From Bradyrhizobium sp. sBnM-33 (lineage in GTDB: Bacteria; Pseudomonadota; Alphaproteobacteria; Rhizobiales; Xanthobacteraceae), in assembly GCF_032917945.1 (NCBI RefSeq), contig NZ_CP136624.1, positions 5,456,001 to 5,520,000 on the forward strand: DNA of 64,000 nt, written 5' to 3'. A model generated the notes under the pieces. It searched no databases. It had not been told where the DNA came from and was given only the letters and a program-made list of their open reading frames with translations. Within the stretch, counting starts at the first letter, position 1. The number at the start of each line of letters is the position of its first letter. The position numbers and the translations under genes are program-made. Below, piece after piece: positions 7,221-15,194 of the stretch.

Positions 7221-9016
7221 CGTTCATTCTCCTTGGCGGCCGCTTGAGGTTGTTTGGCCGTCGCCTCCTCACGCGGATTGCCACGCGCCGCCTTCGATCC
7301 GCCGGTCCTCTGCGCGCGCCCGTTCGGAATATAGGCTTTGTCCGGCGTGTCCGCTTGCAGTTTAGGATCGTTGAGCGCGGTGCGATCCGCGGATGCGATC
7401 GGGAGCGGCTCGCCCGTGATGGGATCCGTGAAGGCGGAGAGCGAGAGCACGTAATAGGCGAGTGCCCAGCGGTCTTCCTCGGGCAGCGAGTCGCGGTAAT
7501 TGGGCATCGGCGTGCCGCTCAGCCCGGTCGTCATGGTGCGGAAGATGTCTTCGACCGCCGGACCCGATTTGAACTGGCCGGTGGTCAGATCGGCGGGCGG
7601 GATCGGAAAGCCGAGATCGTCCTTCAGGCCAGCAGCCTTTTCGCCATCGCCCTTGCCGGTATTGCCATGGCACTCCCAGCATTTGGCGATCCGCCAGACC
7701 TCTTTGCCGCGGGCGAGGATCTGCTGCGACGGGGCCGGCGGCCGCTGGATATATAAGGGAGCGCCCGGCGGTTCCTCGATGAAGAACGAGTACGGCTTCG
7801 CCGGATCGGAGCGGTCGACCGCCAGCTCATATTTGATGTATTGGATGACCGCGAGCCGATCCGTCAGCGGCAGCTCATACCAGGGCGGCATGGCGGTGCC
7901 GCGCACGCCCCGCGTGATCGTGCGCAAGAGATCGCCATCGGTCGGGACAGGTTCCTTGGTCAGCCTGAACTTGAAGACCGCCGCTGCGAAGCTTCGCGGC
8001 CGCTGCCGATACAGGAACGTCGCAGCGGGGCCGTTCCCGTCGCCCTTGACGCCATGACAGCCGAGACACCGCCGCTCATAGACGACACGGCCATAGGCAA
8101 TCCACTCGGAAGAGCGCGGCAGCGTGGCCTGCGTCACCTCAAGCTGCTGCGGCTCGAACACGTCGCGCCATTTGCCACGGTTCATGCCGAGCTTTTGCAG
8201 ATAGGCAATCAGACTTTCGAGTTCTTTCGTCTCGGCCGCGATCATGACCGTGTTGCCGATATATTCGTTGTTTGGGATCAGGATCACCGGGGCTTTATCG
8301 CGTGCTTCCAACGGTACGAACAGCAGTCCGCCGGGGTTCGGCGTAAGTTTGATCTGCACCTTGCTTGCGAAGTCGAAGAGCTTTTGCGTGATCGCATTAT
8401 TTTCCAGCGTGCGATTTCCGGCCCCGTCATCGACGATCTTGACCGGATCCCGGGGCGTGTCGAACAGTCCCCGATACGGCGCCATGATCGAGTCAGGCAA
8501 TAGCTCGCGCGGATTCCAGAAATGGGCGAAATGCCACTCGTTGCTGAATTTGAGCCCGACCCGGGTCAGGTCCGGCCCGATGCGCCGGGTGCCGAACAGA
8601 TGCGGCACGTCATAGGCGTATTCGCCGGCCTCGCTCACCGGGCCCCAGCGGCGCGTCTCGCCGGTCACCGGGCGCACATATTGCGAGTGGCAATACCAGC
8701 AGCCCTCGCGCAGATAGACTTGGCGGCCGAGCCGCTGCGTCGGCGTGTAATCGGTGGCGTCGCTGAGCATCCATTTGAGCTGGCCGTAGTCGGTACGGAC
8801 GACTGCAGTCACCTCGCTGGTCCGGGCCGAGGGCTCAATGAAGGGGAGAACGCCCTGGGTGAGGACGGCGAGGAAGAAGAAGATGATGCCGGCGACCAGT
8901 GCGACAAAGCGCGCGCTGATGGCTTCAGGCTTCCAGCGCCACCAGGCACGCCACCGGGCGGCGCGGCTTTCGCCGCCTCCACCATGTGGCCGAGTGCCGT
9001 CGTCATGCGCACTCAT
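7217..9016 (-). CDS. ccoO: Fused CcoO-CcoP-like tri-haem cytochrome c subunit of a cbb3-type oxidase
   Basis: This 599-residue protein combines the mono-haem CcoO subunit with a dihaem module like that of CcoP. After a membrane anchor (about 36-58) comes the CcoO haem site GCWYCHSQYVRPV (Cys106, Cys109, His110) and the ligand-type DSIMAPY near 178. Two further haem sites follow: CLGCH at 317-321 with TAMPPW near 376, and CWECH at 446-450 with TPMPNY near 505. The second part lacks the membrane helix that anchors free CcoP. The C-terminal ~50 residues are low-complexity and basic. It should carry electrons from periplasmic cytochromes to CcoN. It overlaps ccoN and the ccoS-like gene by 4 bases each. 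Confidence 0.9.
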   Translation of the reverse strand: MSAHDDGTRPHGGGGESRAARWRAWWRWKPEAISARFVALVAGIIFFFLAVLTQGVLPFIEPSARTSEVTAVVRTDYGQLKWMLSDATDYTPTQRLGRQVYLREGCWYCHSQYVRPVTGETRRWGPVSEAGEYAYDVPHLFGTRRIGPDLTRVGLKFSNEWHFAHFWNPRELLPDSIMAPYRGLFDTPRDPVKIVDDGAGNRTLENNAITQKLFDFASKVQIKLTPNPGGLLFVPLEARDKAPVILIPNNEYIGNTVMIAAETKELESLIAYLQKLGMNRGKWRDVFEPQQLEVTQATLPRSSEWIAYGRVVYERRCLGCHGVKGDGNGPAATFLYRQRPRSFAAAVFKFRLTKEPVPTDGDLLRTITRGVRGTAMPPWYELPLTDRLAVIQYIKYELAVDRSDPAKPYSFFIEEPPGAPLYIQRPPAPSQQILARGKEVWRIAKCWECHGNTGKGDGEKAAGLKDDLGFPIPPADLTTGQFKSGPAVEDIFRTMTTGLSGTPMPNYRDSLPEEDRWALAYYVLSLSAFTDPITGEPLPIASADRTALNDPKLQADTPDKAYIPNGRAQRTGGSKAARGNPREEATAKQPQAAAKENER

Positions 9017-10446
9017 TCGGCCGGCCTCCCAACCGGGATCGCTGCGGGCTCAATCGACGGCGCCGGGGCCACGACCCGACTGGTCAGCGCCGTCATCGCC
9101 AGATTGATGACCAAGAGAGACATGCCGACATCCATGCTGATGCCGGACATTGTGCGCACCAGCCAGTAGGGCTGCATCCACACTACGGTGTCGAGCCAGT
9201 CGGTGCCGCTCATCCACTGAAAGCCCTGCTGCAGGCCGGCGGCGGTCAGCACCAGGCCCATGGTGGCAATGCCGACGGTAATCAGCCAGAACGACCAGTT
9301 GCCAAGCCTGAAGGACCATAATTCGCGCTTGAATGCCCGCGGCCAGACATAGACCAGACCGCCCATCGCCCAGACAACGAAGGTCCCGAATACGGTGAGG
9401 TGCGAGTGGGAGATGACGAAGTCGGAGAAGTGGGTGGGCTGCTGAACTGCGCGCAAGGCTTCGGTCGAGCCCTGGAAGCACCCGATGAGATACATTAGCG
9501 AGCCCATGATCAGGAACTTGGCAGGCAGGTTGCGCCCGAACTCGTGCCACTTGCCCGTCATCGTCCCGAAGAAATTCACCAGCACGGTCCACACCGGAAT
9601 GATGAGAAGCATCGAGGTGATGACCGCCAGCGTTTCGGCCCAGTCGGCAATTGGACTGTAGAGATAATGATGGATGCCGACGAAGGGATAGAACAGGGCG
9701 AGCGACCAGAAGCCGACCAAAGAGAGCTTGTGCGCAAACAGCGGATTGCGCGCGCTAACGGGGAGAAAATAGTAGATCAGCACATAGCCCGCCGGCGTCA
9801 GCCACAGCCCGACGATGTAGTGGATGTACAGACCATGAAAGGCCGCGCTGTTGATGCCGGAAATCGTGTAGGGCAAGATAAAGCTGCCGAGGACGAGATT
9901 CATCGTCGTCCAGATGAAGGTGGCGATCAGGTACCAGAGCGCAACATAAAGCGGCGGCTCCAGTCGCTGCCCGATGGTGATGAGGAATTGCGCGGTCACC
10001 GTCGCGACGACGATGAAGATCGGGATTTCGGCGAACAGCGGAAGCTCGCCAGCTTCAAGACCGTGATTCTGGCCGAATGCCAGCGACACCAGACCGGCGA
10101 AAACGGCGATACTCCATAGCCAGGCCAGCGGAACGCCCAGTTGCGACCAGACCACGCGAACGCCGCATAGGCGCGGCACAAGGTAATAACATTCGCCGAT
10201 GAACAGCGTCGAAAAGGCGCCGAAGATGACGCCATTGACGTGCACAGGCCGCAGCCTGCCGAAGGTGAGCCCTATTGCGTTGCCGAGATAATCGGGATGA
10301 TTGAAGAGGCTTGAGAGGGCGACGCCGATCGATGGCGTGACAAGGAGCCAGAACATCCCGAAATAAAGCCACGTTCGCACAACCCGCCAGTCGACCAGAT
10401 CATCCAGATCGATGCCGGTGAACCTGCCGTGCAACGTCTCGGTCAT
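9013..10446 (-). CDS. ccoN: cbb3-type cytochrome c oxidase catalytic subunit
   Basis: CcoN is the membrane subunit that reduces oxygen at a haem b3-CuB centre. The 477-residue protein has the expected ligands: His69 (RPVHVNG, low-spin haem), His209 and the pair His259-His260 (GIHHYLY, CuB), and His347 and His349 (ISHSHLTVFG, haems b3 and b). Tyr253, six residues before the HH pair, matches the cross-linked Tyr of C-type oxidases. The Glu of the usual FEGP motif is Gln here (CFQGS, residue 325). The start at 10446 faces a 236-base divergent region. The gene heads the oxidase operon. A nitric oxide reductase role is less likely because the catalytic Tyr is kept. Confidence 0.88.
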   Translation of the reverse strand: MTETLHGRFTGIDLDDLVDWRVVRTWLYFGMFWLLVTPSIGVALSSLFNHPDYLGNAIGLTFGRLRPVHVNGVIFGAFSTLFIGECYYLVPRLCGVRVVWSQLGVPLAWLWSIAVFAGLVSLAFGQNHGLEAGELPLFAEIPIFIVVATVTAQFLITIGQRLEPPLYVALWYLIATFIWTTMNLVLGSFILPYTISGINSAAFHGLYIHYIVGLWLTPAGYVLIYYFLPVSARNPLFAHKLSLVGFWSLALFYPFVGIHHYLYSPIADWAETLAVITSMLLIIPVWTVLVNFFGTMTGKWHEFGRNLPAKFLIMGSLMYLIGCFQGSTEALRAVQQPTHFSDFVISHSHLTVFGTFVVWAMGGLVYVWPRAFKRELWSFRLGNWSFWLITVGIATMGLVLTAAGLQQGFQWMSGTDWLDTVVWMQPYWLVRTMSGISMDVGMSLLVINLAMTALTSRVVAPAPSIEPAAIPVGRPAE

Positions 10447-10682
10447 GGCGCGTCCCCTCCGCTAACCGATCCGACGGTAGGCTGGGGCCAATTCTCAGCG
10501 CGTTTTCCGCAGCGGCCTCCGTGAGGCCATCATGCCCCTCCGCATGCGGGGCACGATCCGGAATGCGCAACGCTCCAAAATTTCTCTTGACTCTTTTCTT
10601 ATGTTAAGACAATCATTTAGGATTGTCATCCACAATTAATTGTCGATTCCCCACAAATTTTCGTGGATAGGGGAGGTCGGCT
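10447..10682. promoter_or_regulatory. Divergent promoter region between ccoN and the cupredoxin gene, with dyads
   Basis: This 236-base region must hold promoters for both directions. I see a perfect 7-base inverted repeat, GACAATC-6 bases-GATTGTC, at 10608-10627, followed at 10632-10643 by the palindrome ACAATTAATTGT; both contain ACAAT. A GC-rich palindrome (GCCCC..GGGGC around CCGCATGCGG) lies near 10535-10553. TTGACT at 10587-10592 could be a -35 element for the plus strand, but no convincing -10 is spaced from it. No FixK/FNR-type TTGAT-N4-ATCAA box is visible, which is unusual for a cbb3 operon. The dyads are candidate operators; the regulator is unknown. Confidence 0.45.
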
Positions 10683-11393
10683 ATGAGTGTCGCCAAGCTG
10701 CTGTTCGCAGCCGCCTTCACGGCGGGAATGAGCATACCTGCGCAAGCATACGAAGAGGGTCCGGTCGCAGGTGGCGGAGCGCTCGAAGGCACGGTCGTGT
10801 TCCGCGACACAGTGCCAACACGGAAGATCATCCCAACAAAAGATGTTGAGGTCTGCGGCGGCGCCCGCGAGGAGCCGGTGATGCAGATTGGGCCCAACCA
10901 AAGCGTACAGAATGCAGTGGTGTACCTGTCCCAGGTAACGAAGGGAAAAGCTTGGCCGCCGACTGCCAAGACGCCAGAAATCGATAACGTCAAGTGCCGC
11001 TTCGTGCCCGAGGTTCAGGTGATCCGCGCGGGGAAGCTGGACGTCGTCAACAGCGACCCAATGCTTCACAACACGCACGGCTACTACGGCAAGCGCACCG
11101 CCTTCAATCTCGCCCTGCCGAACCAGGGACAGCGAATTCCGGTCGAGTTGCCGCGGTCCGGTGTCGTGCGCATCGACTGCGATGCACACGGCTGGATGGA
11201 AGGTTGGATCTACGTGACCGATAATCCCTACTACACGATCACCGGCGCCGACGGCAAGTTCAGCATCACGGACGTCCCGCCCGGCAACTATACGCTCGTG
11301 GCATTTCAGCCCTTTATCGGGCCTGTCCAGCAGTCCGTGACCGTGGCGGCGGGAAAGCCGACGCCTCTCACAATCGAATTGAAGAAGCCCTAG
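10683..11393 (+). CDS. Periplasmic cupredoxin-like protein with carboxypeptidase-regulatory-like domain
   Basis: This 236-residue exported protein has a signal peptide ending near PAQA (residue 22). Its central domain resembles plastocyanin-type cupredoxins, with a possible type I copper site formed by His129 (SDPMLHNTH), Cys166 and His169 (IDCDAHGW) and Met172. The last ~60 residues (ADGKFSITDVPPGNYTLVAF) form a carboxypeptidase regulatory-like beta-sandwich. It may carry electrons or copper in the periplasm. It is divergent from ccoN and opens a plus-strand set with a metallophosphoesterase, a cytochrome c and Sco. The context suggests a role in delivering electrons or copper to the oxidase, which is inference. 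A GGGGAGG box precedes the ATG. Confidence 0.8.
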   Translation: MSVAKLLFAAAFTAGMSIPAQAYEEGPVAGGGALEGTVVFRDTVPTRKIIPTKDVEVCGGAREEPVMQIGPNQSVQNAVVYLSQVTKGKAWPPTAKTPEIDNVKCRFVPEVQVIRAGKLDVVNSDPMLHNTHGYYGKRTAFNLALPNQGQRIPVELPRSGVVRIDCDAHGWMEGWIYVTDNPYYTITGADGKFSITDVPPGNYTLVAFQPFIGPVQQSVTVAAGKPTPLTIELKKP

Positions 11394-11466
11394 ACTTCGG
11401 CGCGTCGGACAGCCGGGACAAAGGGACCGACTTCCATCGGGGGGATGCCCATCGGAGGAGGCACCG

Positions 11467-12600
11467 ATGTCTGAGCTCGAGCAAGATCGGCGCGAAATAG
11501 CTACGGAGCTTAACCAACCCGGGGTGCGACCTGATCCGACGCTGCGGATTACCCGGCGGACGTTCATTCATCGGTCATGTCTGGTGGGCGCGGCGAGTGT
11601 GGCAGAGACCTTCGCTTGGTGGCCGCTGATGAATACCATCGACGTCGCCCACGCTGCCGAGCAACCCTTCAAGTTCGCCTGGATCTCCGACACCCATCTC
11701 TATCCGAAGTCTCTCAACACGCGCTTCGTCGAAAAGACAGTGCGCGCAGCGAAGGAAGTCCAGGCCATGAGCCCGCCGGCGGACTTTATGATTTTCGGCG
11801 GCGACCTAGCCCAGCTCGGCAAGATTGAGGAGCTCGAACTCGGCAATGAGATCCTGAAGGAAGTGAAAATTCGAAAGGTCTTCATCCCGGGCGAGCACGA
11901 CTGGTACCTCGACATGGGCAAGAAGTGGGGCGAGCTGTTCGGCCCGGCCAACTGGACCTTCGATCACAAGGGGGTGCGATTCATCGGCCTCGACACGGTC
12001 AGCCGCGCTCCGGACTATTGGAGCATGAAGAAAATGAGCCCCGAGGAGCGCATGGCGCACATGTCGGTCCTCGACGGCACTGTCGCTGGCCCGTGGGCCG
12101 GGGTTGGCCGCGATCAACTTGATTGGCTGCAGAAGACGCTTTCCACATGGGATCGAAACCGGCCCGTTGTCATTTTCAGCCATAATCCGCTTTACGAGTA
12201 TTATCCACCTTGGAACTTCTGGGTGCGTGACTGGCGCGAAGTCAATGACGTGCTGAAGCCTTATGCCAAGGTCACCAACATCCACGGTCACGTCCATCAG
12301 GTGCTCTATAACGAGATCGGCAACGTACGCTCGATCGGCATGCTGGCGACCGCGTGGCCTTGGCCCTATGCGCCGGAGGGTGTGCCCAAGCTTACCAAAC
12401 CGATGATCCGCGTCGACCCAGGCGACATCTACGACGGCGTCGGATGGGGCAAAGTTGACGTGACCGAAGGGGACAAGGTCGACGTCGAATACGTGATGTG
12501 GGGGCGGAAGGAGGTCTTCGCCCAGTCCCCGGAGGACGCCAGTAAAAGTATTCCTGAGGTCCTGCGCCCACGAATCGCCGACACGATCTGGCCGTACTAG
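11467..12600 (+). CDS. Tat-exported calcineurin-like metallophosphoesterase
   Basis: This 377-residue protein has the two-metal calcineurin-like phosphoesterase signature: ISDTHLYP (D-x-H), FGGDLAQLG (GD), GEHDWY in place of GNHD, SHNPLYEYYP and GHVHQVLY. The leader TRRTFIHRSCLVGAAS is a twin-arginine signal preceded by a ~30-residue hydrophilic extension. It should act as a periplasmic hydrolase on phosphoesters; the substrate cannot be read from sequence. The start follows GGAGGAGGCACCG, a strong ribosome-binding site. It sits between the cupredoxin and a cytochrome c gene (10-base gap), so it is probably co-transcribed with the respiratory genes. Its role there is not obvious. Confidence 0.88.
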   Translation: MSELEQDRREIATELNQPGVRPDPTLRITRRTFIHRSCLVGAASVAETFAWWPLMNTIDVAHAAEQPFKFAWISDTHLYPKSLNTRFVEKTVRAAKEVQAMSPPADFMIFGGDLAQLGKIEELELGNEILKEVKIRKVFIPGEHDWYLDMGKKWGELFGPANWTFDHKGVRFIGLDTVSRAPDYWSMKKMSPEERMAHMSVLDGTVAGPWAGVGRDQLDWLQKTLSTWDRNRPVVIFSHNPLYEYYPPWNFWVRDWREVNDVLKPYAKVTNIHGHVHQVLYNEIGNVRSIGMLATAWPWPYAPEGVPKLTKPMIRVDPGDIYDGVGWGKVDVTEGDKVDVEYVMWGRKEVFAQSPEDASKSIPEVLRPRIADTIWPY

Positions 12601-12610
12601 GGAGCGCACC

Positions 12611-13066
12611 ATGATCACCCGAACGACATGCTCTCGAACCGTGTTGTTGATTGGGGTCCTTGGAACTGTTGCTGTACTTGTGGGTCCGGTCGATGCTCAT
12701 AAGACGCCGATAAAGCAGGAACAGCTGAAAGCCTACCAGGACGCTTTCATGGAGGAGGTCAGAAAGGGCGATCTCCTTTTCCACGGCGATGAAGCGATGG
12801 CTAAACAAATGGGGGTCGTGCTCTCAACCACTGGGATGGCATGCGCCATGTGCCATCCCCAAACTGCGGATACCCACCCGCACACATTCCCGAAGTTCCA
12901 AGCGCAGATGGCCAAATTCGCGACACTCCGCGACATGATCAACTGGTGCATCGAGAAGCCCAACCAGGGCGAGAAGATCGATGATGGCTCCGAGGCGATG
13001 AAGGCCTTGGAAGCGTACATTTACTGGTCGAACAGCGGCTCGGTATTGACGCCGGGCAAATTTTAG
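12611..13066 (+). CDS. Exported mono-haem cytochrome c
   Basis: This is a 151-residue exported protein with a hydrophobic signal segment (VLLIGVLGTVAVLVG) ending near VDAHK. One haem-binding motif, CAMCH (Cys78, Cys81, His82), is followed by a His-rich stretch (DTHPHTFPKF). The C-terminal region MINWCIEKPNQGEKI resembles the haem domain of the SoxA/TsdA-like cytochrome group, including an extra Cys at 113. It probably carries electrons in the periplasm; whether it handles sulfur compounds is unknown. It is 10 bases after the metallophosphoesterase and about 70 bases before sco, in one plus-strand cluster. Confidence 0.82.
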   Translation: MITRTTCSRTVLLIGVLGTVAVLVGPVDAHKTPIKQEQLKAYQDAFMEEVRKGDLLFHGDEAMAKQMGVVLSTTGMACAMCHPQTADTHPHTFPKFQAQMAKFATLRDMINWCIEKPNQGEKIDDGSEAMKALEAYIYWSNSGSVLTPGKF

Positions 13067-13134
13067 CTCGACCTGGACGGTGCCCGTGCCGGTCCGCGAA
13101 AGGCGGTTGGTGATCCCGCAAGGGAGGGACACTG

Positions 13135-13773
13135 ATGTACATGAATCGCGCGCGTAAGTTCGTTCGATTGTTGATCCGTCCGCAGGCGCTTGCCAGCATC
13201 GCGTTCGCAGCGGCGCTGACGACGAGTTACCCGTACGTGCCAGCCGCCGCGCCAGTCACGATCGGCGGCCCATGGACGCTTATAGCTCCCGACGGCGCGA
13301 CGGTGACGGATCAGAGTTACGGCGGCAAATGGTTGCTGGTTTTCTTCGGATACACTTCCTGTCCGAATACCTGCCCGATGACTCTTCATGAGGTCGCCAT
13401 CGCACTTGAGAAGCTTGGCCCGGACGTGGCCGAGGTGCAGCCGCTCTTTATCACCGTCGATCCGCAGCGCGATACTCCCGACGTCATCGGAGAATACACC
13501 CGCTCGTTCGATTCACGGATCGTCGGGCTCACCGGGAACGCGGAGCAAATCGCCGCGGCAGCCAAGGAGTACGGAGTCTATTACGTCACTCGCACATACG
13601 GCGCGGGTGCCGAAGATCGCGTCGTCGATCACAGTTCCTATCTCTATGTGATGGACCCGCAAGGGAAATTCGTGCGGGCCTTTGACGCGGACACGCCGGG
13701 CGATCGCGTTGCCGCCACGTTGCGCGAACTTGTGCGACAATCTCGCGTCCGAACGAACGAGGGGGTCAGATAA
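13135..13773 (+). CDS. SCO1/SenC-family copper chaperone
   Basis: Sco proteins deliver copper to cytochrome oxidases and act as thiol oxidoreductases. The 212-residue product has an N-terminal membrane anchor or signal (about 17-37) and a thioredoxin-like fold. It carries the copper-binding motif FGYTSCPNTCPMT (Cys76, Cys80) and the conserved His166 in VVDHSSYLYVMD. FITVDPQRDTP is also characteristic. The start at 13135 (MYMNR) follows AGGGAGGG; the second ATG two codons later is an alternative. Its location opposite a cbb3-type operon suggests copper supply for that oxidase. Confidence 0.92.
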   Translation: MYMNRARKFVRLLIRPQALASIAFAAALTTSYPYVPAAAPVTIGGPWTLIAPDGATVTDQSYGGKWLLVFFGYTSCPNTCPMTLHEVAIALEKLGPDVAEVQPLFITVDPQRDTPDVIGEYTRSFDSRIVGLTGNAEQIAAAAKEYGVYYVTRTYGAGAEDRVVDHSSYLYVMDPQGKFVRAFDADTPGDRVAATLRELVRQSRVRTNEGVR

Positions 13774-13835
13774 GATGCTGACGTGGTGTTACGATGGTGG
13801 TGGGAGCCGCCAGGGCCGCAGGAGTCGGCCGCCGC

Positions 13836-14834
13836 ATGAATTATGACGCCTTTTTCACGGACGCGATCGGGCGCGTGCGGCGAGAGTTGCGTTACCGCGT
13901 GTTCGCCGACCTAGAGCGGATCGCAGGCCGACTTCCTCGCGCGATCTGGCATTCACCGCAAGGCCCGCGTGAGGTCGTGATCTGGTGCTCCAACGATTAT
14001 CTCGGCATGGGCCAACATCCGAAAGTGATTGGCGCAATGGTCGAGATCGCGACAAGGATGGGAACGGGCGCCGGTGGGACGCGCAATATTTCTGGCACGA
14101 ATCATCCTCTCGTGGAGCTTGAGCGCGAGCTCGCCGACCTTCATGGCAAGGAGGCGGCGCTCGTCTTCACATCGGGTTACGTGTCGAACCAAACCGGCAT
14201 GGCAACCGCTGAACGATACGATGCGATGACGTATCTAGACGAAGTCCATGCTGTCGGCATGTACGGCCCTGCCGGAGCCGGGATTGCGGCGCGTGAGGGC
14301 GTGATGCAGCGCATCGATGTGATTGAGGGGACGCTCGCGAAGGCATTCGGCTGCCTGGGCGGTTACGTTGCCGGTAGCGCGAACCTTGTCGATGCGGTCC
14401 GCTCCTATGCTCCCGGCTTCATCTTCACCACTGCGCTGCCGCCAGCAATTTGCGCGGCGGCAACGGCCGCTATTCGCCACCTGAAGAGCTCGCAATCGGA
14501 GCGAACGCGCCAACAAGAATGTGCTACGCGCGCGAAGTCCGCACTGACGGCGGCAGGTCTGCCGATCATGCGGAGCGAGACCCATATTCTGCCGGTCATG
14601 GTCGGCGACCCGGAGAAATGCAAGCGCGCGAGCGACTTGTTGCTCTCCGAGCATGGCATCTATCTCCAACCAATCAATTATCCGACGGTGCCGAGGGGAA
14701 CCGAGCGGCTGCGCATTACGGCGACGCCCTATCACGATGATGTTTTGATCGATCAATTGGCAGAGGCGCTTACAGATGTCTGGCGCCGGGTCGCCTTGCC
14801 GCTCGAGGGCTGCTTGATCGATGCGGCGGAGTGA
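13836..14834 (+). CDS. hemA: 5-aminolevulinate synthase with a large internal in-frame deletion
   Basis: The product matches ALAS, the PLP enzyme that joins glycine and succinyl-CoA to start haem synthesis. It runs from MNYDAFF through [25 protein letters not shown] and [11 protein letters not shown], then [14 protein letters not shown], the PLP-lysine segment [14 protein letters not shown] and a normal C-terminus (YGIY-type [10 protein letters not shown]). It has only 332 residues; about 78 are missing between GYVSN and MTYLDE. The lost part normally holds the LNHxSMIEG segment, whose His stacks on PLP, and ESxYSMDGD. The frame is intact, so a protein could be made, but normal ALAS activity is doubtful. 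A second hemA elsewhere is likely. Confidence 0.85.
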   Translation: MNYDAFFTDAIGRVRRELRYRVFADLERIAGRLPRAIWHSPQGPREVVIWCSNDYLGMGQHPKVIGAMVEIATRMGTGAGGTRNISGTNHPLVELERELADLHGKEAALVFTSGYVSNQTGMATAERYDAMTYLDEVHAVGMYGPAGAGIAAREGVMQRIDVIEGTLAKAFGCLGGYVAGSANLVDAVRSYAPGFIFTTALPPAICAAATAAIRHLKSSQSERTRQQECATRAKSALTAAGLPIMRSETHILPVMVGDPEKCKRASDLLLSEHGIYLQPINYPTVPRGTERLRITATPYHDDVLIDQLAEALTDVWRRVALPLEGCLIDAAE

Positions 14835-14978
14835 AGGAACAACGTCCTGTCCCCGTCGCAAACCTTATGAGGTGGAGCATTCGACTACACCGCCGGCACT
14901 GCCCAAGTGAGGAGCGCGATAGACTCGAAGCATGCTTTGAGGCATTCACTAAACGGAATCGAGCGAGGGACCCGCACA

Positions 14979-15194
14979 ATGAGCGAATGGCGGGACATCA
15001 GTACCGCACCTAGAGACGGGGTGTTCGTTCTGCTGCACAATGACTGCTGGTCGAGCGATGTGGAAGGATTTTGGCACAAGGGAAGTCAGTGCTGGTCTGC
15101 CAACACGCGCATCCCGGGCATCGAAAACCGCGTAATCAGTCCGGAGCCGCCGACGCACTGGAAACCACTAACGGTCGAAGAAGAGAAATACTGA
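14979..15194 (+). CDS. Small DUF551-like protein
   Basis: This encodes 71 residues with the pattern MSEWRDISTAPRDGVFVLLH, then an aromatic middle (WHKGSQCWSA) and a C-terminal THWKPL. That layout matches the small DUF551-type proteins common in phages and alphaproteobacterial genomes; no biochemical function is established for them. The ATG at 14979 is chosen because the family begins at the conserved Trp-Arg/Ile-Ser motif; the longer frame upstream to 14907 has no family match. It stands alone downstream of the deleted hemA. Confidence 0.65.
   Translation: MSEWRDISTAPRDGVFVLLHNDCWSSDVEGFWHKGSQCWSANTRIPGIENRVISPEPPTHWKPLTVEEEKY

Noticed and set aside
9013..10446. Reading ccoN as a nitric oxide reductase subunit
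   Set aside because: The cross-linked-type Tyr253 and adjacent copper and assembly genes favour an oxygen reductase, although the Glu-to-Gln change keeps the question slightly open.
11806..12618. Minus-strand frame of 270 residues
   Set aside because: It is antisense to the metallophosphoesterase, whose metal motifs prove the plus-strand frame.
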